The notes beneath the pieces are model-generated. The model saw nothing but the letters and a program-made list of their open reading frames with translations. It was not told the origin of the DNA and did no database searches. Shown here piece by piece: positions 29,579 to 37,883 of a stretch of DNA of 52,458 nt. Every line of letters starts with the position of its first letter. Within the stretch, counting starts at the first letter, position 1. The translations under genes were made by a program, and so were the position numbers. Source of the DNA: Comamonadaceae bacterium (GTDB lineage: Bacteria > Pseudomonadota > Gammaproteobacteria > Burkholderiales > Burkholderiaceae_C); NCBI GenBank assembly GCA_947453965.1, contig CANGIQ010000021.1, forward strand, positions 1 through 52,458, in the 5' to 3' direction.

Positions 29579-30607
29579 TCAGTTCTCAGGCACCAACAAA
29601 CTGCCATGGCGCAGGCCGCGCCAAGTGCCAAGGCTCAAACCCAAAATCACCAGCGAGGTGATGGCCAGCATCAACGTGGCGGGCATCTGCAACCAGCGGC
29701 CATCGGGGGTTTGCGCCAGATGCAAGGTGAGTGCGGTGAACGCGGCCAGCGGAAAGCTCATGCCCCAATGGGCCATGCCAAAGGGCTGCGAACGAATGGC
29801 ATCGAGCTGCGTGAGCACCCACAGCAAAACGAACACACCGATGCCCCACAAAGCCCACACCATGGCGGCGGGTGCGTCGAGTTGGATCAAATCCAAGCCA
29901 ATGATGGACGGTGGCACCAGCATGATGAACAACGAGGGGCTCATGCGCGCGGGCAGGGGGCCGGCTTGCACCAGGCGCACCACCATCAGGGTTTGCAGCA
30001 CCGGCCACAACAACACGCCAATCCCAAATTGCGCGGTGGCCCAAGCGCCCAAGCCCATGGGCACGCCACCCAAAGGCGCCAGCACATTGCCCACCACCGG
30101 AATAAACAGCACGGGCGTGAAAGTGGCCCATTGCAAACCGCCTTCAGCCTGCGGGCGTAGCCAGCGGCCCAGCACCCAGACGGTGGCGGCCAGCTCCAGC
30201 AACGATCCTGCACACCACACGGTGCGCAACACCACATCGAGCAGCGTGGAGGTGTTCCATAACAAACGAGCGCCTAAGGTGGCCAATAACATCAACGAAA
30301 TGGGCAGCGTTGCCATGAAGGCGTGGCGCACGGGGTGCTTCAAATCCGCTTGCACCGCATGCGGGTGTGCGTGCAAACGCACGATGCAGGCCAAGCTCAG
30401 GAGGCTAAAAATCAAGGTGGCGATCAAGGCCGCCACCAAGCCCAAACCCAATGCCATGTCGCCAAATTGCACATCGGCGCGCAGCCATGCGGTGGCCAAG
30501 CCGCACCAGCCCATGACCAACACAAACCAAACTGGGGCGAGGTGTTCTAAGCGGGCCGTGGCGCGTGCGGTCCAGGTGGGGCGAAAAGCAGAAGAGGTGT
30601 TGTTCAT
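29579..30607 (-). CDS. TehA/SLAC1-family membrane carrier (C4-dicarboxylate/tellurite type)
   Basis: The 342-residue protein has about ten hydrophobic helices with short loops and no large soluble part, which fits the voltage-dependent anion channel/tellurite resistance-dicarboxylate transporter family. The start at 30607 (MNNTSSAF) is chosen because the longer frame adds soluble sequence that overlaps the divergent LysR gene. TAAACT ends seven bases before this ATG. The assignment is from the helix pattern and segments such as LLPPSIIGL-like VPPSIIGLDL; the substrate is unknown. It is divergent from a LysR regulator, which often controls such a neighbour. Confidence 0.75.
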   Translation of the reverse strand: MNNTSSAFRPTWTARATARLEHLAPVWFVLVMGWCGLATAWLRADVQFGDMALGLGLVAALIATLIFSLLSLACIVRLHAHPHAVQADLKHPVRHAFMATLPISLMLLATLGARLLWNTSTLLDVVLRTVWCAGSLLELAATVWVLGRWLRPQAEGGLQWATFTPVLFIPVVGNVLAPLGGVPMGLGAWATAQFGIGVLLWPVLQTLMVVRLVQAGPLPARMSPSLFIMLVPPSIIGLDLIQLDAPAAMVWALWGIGVFVLLWVLTQLDAIRSQPFGMAHWGMSFPLAAFTALTLHLAQTPDGRWLQMPATLMLAITSLVILGLSLGTWRGLRHGSLLVPEN

Positions 30608-30614
30608 GCCCCCA

Positions 30615-30620
30615 AGTTTA
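30615..30620 (-). promoter_or_regulatory. -10-like element TAAACT before the TehA-like gene
   Basis: The minus strand reads TAAACT, seven bases, then ATG at 30607. With the LysR -10 at 30650-30655 only 29 bases separate the two hexamers, so divergent promoters would overlap. Confidence 0.4.
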
Positions 30621-30649
30621 GGTGCAGCGCCTTGCCACAGCGTGCAGGG

Positions 30650-30655
30650 GATAAT
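30650..30655 (+). promoter_or_regulatory. -10-like element GATAAT, six bases before the LysR gene
   Basis: The sequence reads GATAAT-CGCGGC-ATG (ATG 30662). The geometry equals that of mnmA and the Nudix gene, predicting a leaderless mRNA. Confidence 0.45.
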
Positions 30656-30661
30656 CGCGGC

Positions 30662-31588
30662 ATGGACAAACTCAAAGCCTTTGAGTCCTTTGTGTCGGTG
30701 GCCCAAAAGGGCAGCTTAACGGCTGCCGCCAAAGCGGAGGGCGTGGCCCCCGCCATCATGGGACGACGCCTGGACAGCTTGGAAGCGCACTTGGGCGTCA
30801 AGCTCTTGGTGCGCACCACGCGGCGCATCACGCTGACCCACGAAGGCACGGCTTTTTTAGAAGACTGCCAGCGCTTGCTGGGCGAAGTGGCCAATGCCGA
30901 GGCCAGCGTCAGCGCAGGCGGTTTGAAGGCCAGCGGGCATTTGCGCATCACAGCGCCGGCCGGTTTTGGCCGCCGCCATGTGGCGCCTTTGGTGCCCAAA
31001 TTTCATTTGATGCATCCCGATGTGACGGTGTCGCTCAACCTCAGCGACCGTGTGGTCGACTTGGCGGCAGAGGGTTTTGACTGCGCCGTGCGCGTGGGCG
31101 ATTTGCCAGACTCCTCCTTGGTCAGCGTGCGCATGGCCGACAACCGCCGCTTGTGCGTGGCCACGCCTGACTTTTTAAAGCGCTATGGCACGCCACAGTC
31201 GCCCAGCGAGTTGACGCGGTTTCGATGCTTGACCTTGTCGAGCGACGCTTCGCAAACACGCGGCTGGGCGTTTCGTGTGCCGACCGCACAAGGCAGCCAC
31301 GAGGTGATTCACCTGCGCCCCAGCGGTCCCATGGATTGCTCGGACGGCCAGGTGCTGCACGACTGGTGTTTGGCCGGCTATGGCATTGCCTGGCGCAGTA
31401 CCTGGGAGGTGGAGGCTGAGGTAAAGAGCGGTCAGCTCGTGCCCTTGCTGGAAGCGTTTGCCGCGCCACCCAATGGCATTTATGCGGTGTTTTCGCAACG
31501 CAAACACCTGCCCTTGCGCCTGCGTTTGTGGATTGACTTTCTCAAAGAGCATTACGGCCACGCCAACTACTGGAGCGCTGGCGCATGA
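30662..31588 (+). CDS. LysR-family transcriptional regulator
   Basis: The 308-residue protein has the N-terminal LysR helix-turn-helix (MDKLKAFESFVSVAQKGSLT, then AIMGRRLDSLEAHLGVKLL and RRITLTHEG). The effector-binding domain begins at about residue 90 (LRITAPAGFGRRHVAP), as in the CrgA/DsdC-like branch. The start at ATG 30662 gives the standard N-terminus. It overlaps the YdjC-type deacetylase gene by four bases, so it may be co-transcribed with that gene and may control either it or the divergent carrier. The effector is unknown. Confidence 0.92.
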   Translation: MDKLKAFESFVSVAQKGSLTAAAKAEGVAPAIMGRRLDSLEAHLGVKLLVRTTRRITLTHEGTAFLEDCQRLLGEVANAEASVSAGGLKASGHLRITAPAGFGRRHVAPLVPKFHLMHPDVTVSLNLSDRVVDLAAEGFDCAVRVGDLPDSSLVSVRMADNRRLCVATPDFLKRYGTPQSPSELTRFRCLTLSSDASQTRGWAFRVPTAQGSHEVIHLRPSGPMDCSDGQVLHDWCLAGYGIAWRSTWEVEAEVKSGQLVPLLEAFAAPPNGIYAVFSQRKHLPLRLRLWIDFLKEHYGHANYWSAGA

Positions 31589-32427
31589 CGCAAATTCCCG
31601 TCAAATCTGTGGTGCTGTGTGCCGACGACTACGCCTTGAACACCCCGGTGTCGCAAGGCATTGTGGCTTTGGCATTGCTGGGTCGCCTGAGCGCAACCAG
31701 CGTCATGGTGCACTCGCCCACCTGGGCGCAAGACGCGGTGGCTTTGCGTGATGTGCGTGACCGTTTGGATGTGGGCTTGCACTTGGATTGGACCAGCCAC
31801 TTTGCGCAACAAGCCGGCTTTGGCGCTGGCTTGGGCCGCGTCATGCTGCGCGCCTGTATGAGCGGTCTGGGTTGGGGCGGCTTTGATGCACAGGCTGTGC
31901 GTGACGAGATCGAACGCCAACTCGATGCCTTTGAAGCGCATTGGCAAGCACCGCCTGATCATGTCGATGGCCATCAACACATCCAGCAATTCGCCGGATT
32001 GCGTGAGCCCTTGATCGAGGTGCTGACACGCCGCTATGGCACTCAGACCCAGCGCCCTTGGTTGCGCGTGTCACAAGTGGATCAACCCGGTTTGAAGAGT
32101 CAAATCATTTCCCGCATGGGCGCGCACGCCTTGCAGCGCTGGGCGCAGCAGCATGACTGGCCGGTGGCCGCACCGCTGTTGGGTGTTTATGGTTTTGATG
32201 GCAGCTTGGTGGACTATGCCCAGCACATGCAAGGTTGGTTGCGCGATGCGCCGCAGGCCCACGTGCCTTGCATCATCATGTGCCATCCTGCGTTGTCGGC
32301 GCAAGCCGATGATGACATCGGCGCGGCGCGTGCACGTGAATTTGCCTATTTCGCCAGCGATGACTTTGTGCAGCACCTGCGTGATGCCGGTGTGCGCTTG
32401 GTGCGGGCTTCGGAGACTTTGACATGA
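31585..32427 (+). CDS. ChbG/HpnK (YdjC) family carbohydrate deacetylase, NaxD-like
   Basis: Members of this family remove acetyl groups from N-acetylated sugars with a metal ion. The 280 residues show the metal/catalytic motif CADDYALN (D14, D15) and the DHVDGHQH motif at residues 125-132 that supplies metal-binding His. It overlaps both neighbours by four bases, the LysR gene and the GT39 gene. In Francisella NaxD, a YdjC protein, deacetylates undecaprenyl-linked GalNAc before an ArnT-like transferase adds it to lipid A. The same pairing here suggests that role. Hopanoid (HpnK) or chitooligosaccharide (ChbG) function is less likely because no such genes are near. Confidence 0.85.
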   Translation: MTQIPVKSVVLCADDYALNTPVSQGIVALALLGRLSATSVMVHSPTWAQDAVALRDVRDRLDVGLHLDWTSHFAQQAGFGAGLGRVMLRACMSGLGWGGFDAQAVRDEIERQLDAFEAHWQAPPDHVDGHQHIQQFAGLREPLIEVLTRRYGTQTQRPWLRVSQVDQPGLKSQIISRMGAHALQRWAQQHDWPVAAPLLGVYGFDGSLVDYAQHMQGWLRDAPQAHVPCIIMCHPALSAQADDDIGAARAREFAYFASDDFVQHLRDAGVRLVRASETLT

Positions 32428-34013
32428 CCACACATGCGCCCACTTCTTCTCGCTGGTCACGCTTGGGCCTGTGCCTCTTGCCCATCTTGCTGCTGGTCTT
32501 GGCGGCCACGCGTCCTTTGGCCTTGCCCGATGAGGGGCGTTATGCCGAGGTGGGCCGCTGGATGTTGCTCAGTGGCGATTGGCTCACGCCGCGTTTGAAC
32601 GGTATTCCGTTTTTTCACAAACCGCCGCTCTTGTATTGGTTCGAAGCGGCGGCGATGTCGGTGTTCGGTGTGACCCCTTGGGCATCCCGTGTGGTGGTGG
32701 CCGCACATGCGTGCCTGATGTGGGCTTTGCTGTGGGCGTGCGCACGTCATATCGCCGGGGCGGTGGTCGCCCAGCGCGCTGCTTGGATCTTGGGCAGCAG
32801 CTTGGCATTTTTGATCGGTGGTCAATACGTCAACCACGACATGATGGTGGCGACCTGGATGGGTGTAGCCATCTGGTGTTTTGCCCGCGCTTTGATGCAC
32901 CCAGACGGCGTGCATGCCGGTTGGGCCCGCGCAGGCTTTGTGGCTTGTGCGTTGGGTGTGCTGAGCAAGGGCTTGATTGGTTTGCTGTTGCCCGGCTTGG
33001 TCTTGGTGCTGTGGATCACGTGGACACGCCAATGGCGCAAGGTGGTGGCCCTGCCTTGGGTGAGTGGTGTGTTGCTGTTTGTGGCGCTGGCCTTGCCTTG
33101 GTTTGTGTTGGCAGCGCGTGAGCACCCGGACATGCTGGCCTATATGTTTGGCAAACACCAGTTTGGTCGCTACACCGCCACCACCTTCAACAACGCACGG
33201 CCTTGGTGGTTTTATGGTGTGGCGGTGACGCTGCTCATGTTCCCCTGGGCGCTCTTGGTGATGGCTGATGCGGTGCAATCCTTGTGGCAACGTGTGCGGC
33301 CGGTGGTGGGCGATGCGTCGTCCGAGTTGGCCGACACCCGCTGGATGGCTTTGTGTTGGATTTGGATCGTGGCTATCTTGGGCTTCTTCTCAATTCCAAA
33401 CTCCAAACTCATTGGCTACGCCTTGCCCGTGATGCCGCCTTTAGCGTTGATCGCGGCAGTGTGGTGGCAGCGCCGCATGACGATGCAGGCATGGGCACCG
33501 CGTGCCTTTGCCAGCGCCGTGAGCGTGGCCTTGGTGATGGCCGGTGCTGCCGATTGGGTCGCGGGTCGTTACACCTTGCAACGCAGCAGTGTGGATGTGG
33601 CGGCGGTTTTGGCGTGCCAAGTGGCGCCCACCGATGTGGTGGCCGTGGTCGATGAATACCCGTATGACTTGCCCTTTTATGCCCACCTCCAACAACCCTT
33701 GGAGGTGATTCAAGATTGGGACAGCTTGCGCCGCACAGCGGGCGACAACTGGCGCCGTGAACTGTTTGAAGGAGCCGACTTTGATGCCCGCGCGGCGCAG
33801 AGCTTGGTGCCCTTGGCGCGTTTGGATCGCTTGAAAAAAGAGCCACGCGCTTGGGTGCTGGCTCCCAACACCTCGGCCACCTTGAACGCGCAACAGCACG
33901 ATGGCTTTGTCCCCGTGTTTACGGGCCAGGCTTGGACGCTGTACCGCAGCGGCGCAATGGATGTGACTGCTCAGCCTAGCCGTGCTTGCGCCGGAACGCC
34001 CAAAAACGGCTGA
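32424..34013 (+). CDS. ArnT-like glycosyltransferase (GT39/PMT family)
   Basis: The 529-residue membrane protein has about 11-12 helices and the GT39 opening: a first helix followed by the acidic pair D36-E37 (PLALPDEGRYAEVGRWML), then PRLNGIPFFHKPPLLYW. ArnT proteins move a sugar from undecaprenyl phosphate to lipid A in the outer leaflet of the inner membrane. It is coupled to the deacetylase gene by an ATGA overlap. Its last 38 bases overlap the tail of gtrA on the other strand. The sugar is inferred to be an aminosugar from the neighbour. Confidence 0.87.
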   Translation: MTTHAPTSSRWSRLGLCLLPILLLVLAATRPLALPDEGRYAEVGRWMLLSGDWLTPRLNGIPFFHKPPLLYWFEAAAMSVFGVTPWASRVVVAAHACLMWALLWACARHIAGAVVAQRAAWILGSSLAFLIGGQYVNHDMMVATWMGVAIWCFARALMHPDGVHAGWARAGFVACALGVLSKGLIGLLLPGLVLVLWITWTRQWRKVVALPWVSGVLLFVALALPWFVLAAREHPDMLAYMFGKHQFGRYTATTFNNARPWWFYGVAVTLLMFPWALLVMADAVQSLWQRVRPVVGDASSELADTRWMALCWIWIVAILGFFSIPNSKLIGYALPVMPPLALIAAVWWQRRMTMQAWAPRAFASAVSVALVMAGAADWVAGRYTLQRSSVDVAAVLACQVAPTDVVAVVDEYPYDLPFYAHLQQPLEVIQDWDSLRRTAGDNWRRELFEGADFDARAAQSLVPLARLDRLKKEPRAWVLAPNTSATLNAQQHDGFVPVFTGQAWTLYRSGAMDVTAQPSRACAGTPKNG

Positions 34014-34350
34014 GCACAAATGTCTGCGCAGACGCCAACACCAGCGCGATGAACAGCGCCAACAAGTTGGGCAACTCGAACACGCGCAGCAGCACGACAA
34101 ACATCGCTTCGTTGGCAGCAAACCCCGCCAGCGCCGTCACCCCAAAACGCTTGAAGCTTTGCCACAGTGGTGTGTCGGCATCTTGGAAGCTCAAGAAGCG
34201 GTGACCCGCAAAGCTCACCACAAAAGCCACGCAGAATCCCGCGGCATTGGCGAGCTCGGGCAACAGATAAGGCGCCACCAGCGCAAACACCGCCATGTGG
34301 GTGAGCGCTGCTGACGCGCCCACCACCAAAAACCAAAGCCCTGTGCGCAT
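33976..34350 (-). CDS. gtrA: GtrA-family membrane protein (putative polyprenyl-sugar flippase)
   Basis: This 124-residue protein has four hydrophobic helices (about residues 5-25, 35-50, 65-88 and 93-113) and the ending LSRFWAFRRKHG that is characteristic of GtrA. GtrA proteins are thought to move undecaprenyl-phosphate sugars across the inner membrane. It follows gtrB by three bases. Its 3' end overlaps the convergent GT39 gene by 38 bases, an unusually long tail-to-tail overlap. Confidence 0.88.
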   Translation of the reverse strand: MRTGLWFLVVGASAALTHMAVFALVAPYLLPELANAAGFCVAFVVSFAGHRFLSFQDADTPLWQSFKRFGVTALAGFAANEAMFVVLLRVFELPNLLALFIALVLASAQTFVLSRFWAFRRKHG

Positions 34351-34353
34351 GGT

Positions 34354-35397
34354 TTAGACCGGCACTTCGACGTCGTCTTCGGTGTGCGCCACAGCAGGTG
34401 CTTTGGCCGAAGGCGCCAAAGCCAAACCGGTGCCCCAGTGGTGGCTCACCAGATACATCGGGCGTTGTTTGACTTCTTCGTAAATCCGGCCCACGTACTC
34501 GGCCAAGATGCCAATCGAGAGCAGCTGAATGCCGCTGAAGAACATCAGACCCACCACCAGCGTGGCATAGCCCGGCACATCAATGCCCCACATGAAGTAT
34601 TCGGCCACCACCCAAGCGCCGTAACCCAGCGCCACGCTGGCCAGCAGCAAACCCATCAAGGTCAGGGCGCGCAAGGGTGCGATGGAAAACGCCAACACGC
34701 CCGTCAAGGCCAAGGCGAAGGAGCCACGCAAACCAAAGCTGCTCTCGCCCGCAGCGCGTGGCAGGGGTTCGTAATCAATGGCGGTGCTGGCAAAGCCCAC
34801 CCAGGCGTACAAGCCTTTCATGAAACGGTTGCGCTCGGGCAGTGCTTTGAGCGCGTCCACCACCCGGCGGTCCATCAAACGGAAGTCGCCCGCGTGTGCT
34901 GGAATTTTCACGCGGTTGCCCATATTGATCAGCTTGTAAAACAAACCCGTCAGACCTGCGTGCAAGGCCGATTGGTCGTCGCGCGTGCGGCGAATCGCGT
35001 ACACCACATCCGAGCCTTCGCGCCAGCGCTGCACCATCTCCGCCACCAACGAAACAGGGTGTTGCCCGTCGGCGTCCATCAGCACCACCACCTCGCCACG
35101 CGCGGCATCAATGCCTGCGGTGAGCGCGGCCTCCTTGCCAAAGTTGCGTGACAAATTGATACCCACCACTTCGCGGTGCAAGGCACATAAGGCCTGAATG
35201 ACTTGGGCTGTATCGTCGCGGCTACCGTCGTTGACGAGCACGATTTCGACCTGCGAACCCAGGGATTGCAAGGCGTGTAGCACCTTGGGCACGAGGGCGC
35301 CTAGATTTTGACCCTCGTTGTAGGCGGGCATGACGCACGACAAGGTGGGGGTGTATTGAAAACGGTCGGAGGGGGTGAGGTCGTGGGCGTCGCGCAT
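34354..35397 (-). CDS. gtrB: GtrB-like glycosyltransferase family 2 (polyprenyl-phosphate sugar synthase)
   Basis: The enzyme would put a sugar from a nucleotide donor on undecaprenyl phosphate on the cytoplasmic side. The 347 residues start (after a short tail) with the GT2 fold LSCVMPAYNEGQNLGALV, have the metal/donor motif LMDADGQHP, and end with two membrane helices and GILAEYVGRIYEEVKQRP, a hallmark of the GtrB/DPM1 group. The open frame continues 175 codons upstream into antisense argS; that part is a shadow. CATGAT ends six bases before ATG 35397. With gtrA and the convergent deacetylase and GT39 genes it forms a likely lipid A or glycan modification set. Confidence 0.88.
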   Translation of the reverse strand: MRDAHDLTPSDRFQYTPTLSCVMPAYNEGQNLGALVPKVLHALQSLGSQVEIVLVNDGSRDDTAQVIQALCALHREVVGINLSRNFGKEAALTAGIDAARGEVVVLMDADGQHPVSLVAEMVQRWREGSDVVYAIRRTRDDQSALHAGLTGLFYKLINMGNRVKIPAHAGDFRLMDRRVVDALKALPERNRFMKGLYAWVGFASTAIDYEPLPRAAGESSFGLRGSFALALTGVLAFSIAPLRALTLMGLLLASVALGYGAWVVAEYFMWGIDVPGYATLVVGLMFFSGIQLLSIGILAEYVGRIYEEVKQRPMYLVSHHWGTGLALAPSAKAPAVAHTEDDVEVPV

Positions 35398-35403
35398 GGG
35401 TAG

Positions 35404-35409
35404 ATCATG
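35404..35409 (-). promoter_or_regulatory. Weak -10-like element CATGAT before gtrB
   Basis: The minus strand reads CATGAT-CTACCC-ATG. The hexamer matches the consensus at four of six positions, including the important second A and last T. No ribosome binding site is seen in the same stretch. Confidence 0.35.
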
Positions 35410-35449
35410 CCAAAAAATCGAGCGCCCCTTCCACGGCGGGTCCGCCCCG

Positions 35450-35455
35450 TAAAAT
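35450..35455 (+). promoter_or_regulatory. -10-like element TAAAAT, six bases before argS
   Basis: The sequence reads TAAAAT-CTGGCC-ATG (ATG 35462). The hexamer is a five-of-six match. It shares a 64-base intergenic region with the divergent gtrB promoter. Confidence 0.5.
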
Positions 35456-35461
35456 CTGGCC

Positions 35462-37171
35462 ATGCTCCAAGTTAAACAAGAATTGCTGGCCGCCTTGGGC
35501 CAAGCCCTCGACGGGTTGTTGCCCGGCTCTGGCCAGAAGGCCGCGTTTGAATCGCCTAAAGTCGCGGCCCATGGCGACTTTGCCATCACAGCGGCCATGC
35601 AGTTGGCCAAACCCCTCAAACTCAATCCCCGCCAGTTGGGCGAGCAGTTGCGCGACTCCCTGTTGGCCGCGCCCGTGTACCAACAATGGGTGCAAGACAT
35701 CGAAATTGCCGGCCCTGGCTTCATCAACATCCGTTTGAAGCCAGCCGCTAAGCAACAAATCGTGCGCGAGGTGTTGGCAGCCAAAGAACAGTTTGGTTTC
35801 CAAGCCGACAACGGCCAGCGCGTGTTGGTCGAATTTGTCTCGGCCAATCCCACCGGGCCACTGCACGTGGGCCACGGTCGCCAAGCCGCGCTGGGCGACG
35901 CGATTTGCAATTTGTTTGCCACGCAGGGCTTTGATGTGTACCGCGAGTTTTATTACAACGACGCGGGTGTGCAAATCAACACCTTGGCCAAGAGCACGCA
36001 TTTCCGCGCGCAAGGCTTCAAGCCTGGTGATGACTGCTGGCCTGTGGACCCCGAGAACCCTGAGAGCAAAGCGTTCTACAACGGCGACTACATCCAAGAC
36101 ATCGCCACCGATTTCTTGGCAGGCAAAACCGTCAAGTCGGATGACCGTGAGTTCACCGCCAGCGGCGATGTGAACGATGTGGATGGCATGCGCGAATTCG
36201 CCGTGGCCTATCTGCGCCACGAGCAAGACCTGGACTTGAAAGCCTTTGACGTCAAGTTCGACAACTACTACCTCGAGAGCAGCCTCTACACCAGCGGCAA
36301 AGTGGCCGATGCGGTGAGTCGCCTTCAAGCCGCAGGCAAGACGTATGAACAAGACGGCGCCTTGTGGCTCAAGTCCACCGACTACGGCGATGACAAAGAC
36401 CGGGTCATGAAAAAGACCGACGGCACCTACACCTACTTTGTGCCCGACGTGGCGTACCACATCACCAAGTGGGAGCGCGGCTTTACCAAGGTGGTGAACA
36501 TCCAGGGCACCGATCACCACGGCACCATCGCCCGCGTGCGCGCGGGCTTGCAAGCCGCCAACGTGGGCATTCCCGAGGGCTACCCCGACTACGTGCTGCA
36601 CACCATGGTGCGCGTGATGCGCGGTGGCGAAGAAGTCAAGATCAGCAAACGCGCGGGCAGTTATGTGACCTTGCGCGACCTGATCGAGTGGACCAGCAAA
36701 GACGCGGTGCGTTTCTTCTTGCTGAGCCGCAAGCCCGACACCGAGTACACCTTCGATGTGGACTTGGCGGTGCAAAAGAACAACGACAACCCGGTGTACT
36801 ACGTGCAATACGCCCATGCCCGCATTTGCTCGGTGCTGCGTGCCTGGGCTGACAAAGACGCAGGCGATGTGGCGTCGCTCAAAGACGTGGACTTGTCCGC
36901 CCTCGACAGTCCACAAGCCCAAGCCCTCATGCTGCAACTGGCCAAGTACCCGGCCATGCTCAGCGCCGCATCGGCCGATTTTGCGCCCCACGACGTGACC
37001 TTTTATTTGCGCGATCTTGCCGCTAGCTACCACAGCTACTACGATGCCGAACGCATCTTGGTCGACGATGAGGCCGTCAAAAAAGCGCGACTCGCACTCG
37101 TCGCCGCCACCGCCCAGGTGCTGCACAATGGCTTGGCGGTTCTGGGCGTGTCGGCCCCCGCCAGCATGTAA
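35462..37171 (+). CDS. argS: Arginine-tRNA ligase
   Basis: ArgRS charges tRNA-Arg. The 569-residue enzyme has the N-terminal Add1 domain. Its class I motif HVGH is at residues 135-138 ([14 protein letters not shown]), and [15 protein letters not shown] takes the place of KMSKS, as usual in ArgRS. The C-terminal DALR anticodon-binding domain ends the protein. Length is typical. No Shine-Dalgarno precedes the ATG; the -10-like TAAAAT does, at six bases. The SPOR-domain gene follows after 20 bases. Confidence 0.97.
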   Translation: MLQVKQELLAALGQALDGLLPGSGQKAAFESPKVAAHGDFAITAAMQLAKPLKLNPRQLGEQLRDSLLAAPVYQQWVQDIEIAGPGFINIRLKPAAKQQIVREVLAAKEQFGFQADNGQRVLVEFVSANPTGPLHVGHGRQAALGDAICNLFATQGFDVYREFYYNDAGVQINTLAKSTHFRAQGFKPGDDCWPVDPENPESKAFYNGDYIQDIATDFLAGKTVKSDDREFTASGDVNDVDGMREFAVAYLRHEQDLDLKAFDVKFDNYYLESSLYTSGKVADAVSRLQAAGKTYEQDGALWLKSTDYGDDKDRVMKKTDGTYTYFVPDVAYHITKWERGFTKVVNIQGTDHHGTIARVRAGLQAANVGIPEGYPDYVLHTMVRVMRGGEEVKISKRAGSYVTLRDLIEWTSKDAVRFFLLSRKPDTEYTFDVDLAVQKNNDNPVYYVQYAHARICSVLRAWADKDAGDVASLKDVDLSALDSPQAQALMLQLAKYPAMLSAASADFAPHDVTFYLRDLAASYHSYYDAERILVDDEAVKKARLALVAATAQVLHNGLAVLGVSAPASM

Positions 37172-37191
37172 ACGGATTGGAGACTTCGAGC

Positions 37192-37863
37192 ATGAAACAG
37201 CAACGCGGTGGCACCCTGGTGGGCTTCATCATTGGTTTGGTGGTGGGCTTGGCTGTGGCGCTGGGCGTTGCCGTGTACGTCACCAAAGTGCCGATTCCGT
37301 TCATGAACAAAGGCCAAAACCGCACGGCCGACCAAGACGCCGCGGAAGAAAAGAAAAACAAAGACTGGGATCCGAACGCGCCGCTGTATGGCAAGAAGGC
37401 CGTCAAGTCAGGTGACGCAGAGGGTGCGGCCGACATCAAGCTGGAACCTAAGCCTGAGCCCAAACTCGAAGCCAAAACGCCCGAGCGCAAACCCGATGTG
37501 GCCACCAAGGTGGACCCTAAGAGCGCTGACCCCTTGGGCGACTTGGCCAAAGCCAAAACCGCCGAGCCCAAAGTGGTCGACGCCAAACCGGTGGAGGTCA
37601 AGCCGGTTGAATCGAAAGCAGCCACCGACCCCTTCATTTATTTTGTACAGGCTGGCGCCTACCGCACCGCAGAAGAAGCCGAAGCCCAGCGTGCCAAATT
37701 GGCGTTGTTGGGGCTGGATGCCAAACTCAGCGAACGCGACCAAGGTGGCCGCACCGTCCACCGTGTGCGCGTGGGCCCCATGGACAAGGCCGATGCCGAG
37801 CGCGTGCGCACCAAACTCGAAGCCGCACACCTCGACTCCGCCATGGTGCGTGTGCAGCGTTAA
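37192..37863 (+). CDS. SPOR-domain membrane protein
   Basis: The 223-residue product has a short basic start and one membrane helix (about residues 9-31). A long Lys/Pro/Glu/Ala-rich linker follows, with repeated KPEPKLEAK- and VDAKPVEVKPVE-like patches. A C-terminal SPOR domain (from about residue 148, FIYFVQAGAYRTAEEAEAQR to VRVGPMDKADAERVR) completes it. SPOR domains bind denuded glycan strands at the division septum, so a FtsN-like role in division or peptidoglycan metabolism is likely. GGAG lies nine bases before ATG 37192. The argS-SPOR-dsbA order is common in Burkholderiales. Confidence 0.9.
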   Translation: MKQQRGGTLVGFIIGLVVGLAVALGVAVYVTKVPIPFMNKGQNRTADQDAAEEKKNKDWDPNAPLYGKKAVKSGDAEGAADIKLEPKPEPKLEAKTPERKPDVATKVDPKSADPLGDLAKAKTAEPKVVDAKPVEVKPVESKAATDPFIYFVQAGAYRTAEEAEAQRAKLALLGLDAKLSERDQGGRTVHRVRVGPMDKADAERVRTKLEAAHLDSAMVRVQR

Positions 37864-37883
37864 TTACTTTTTGAGGATTTCGT

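Noticed and set aside
29520..30719. 399-codon plus-strand open frame opposite the TehA-like gene
   Set aside because: It is Lys/Ser/Pro-rich antisense of membrane helices and has no start signal.
35405..37126. 573-codon minus-strand open frame opposite argS, continuing into gtrB
   Set aside because: It is antisense to a clear argS; composition (very high His, Gly, Val) is that of a reversed coding frame in GC-rich DNA.
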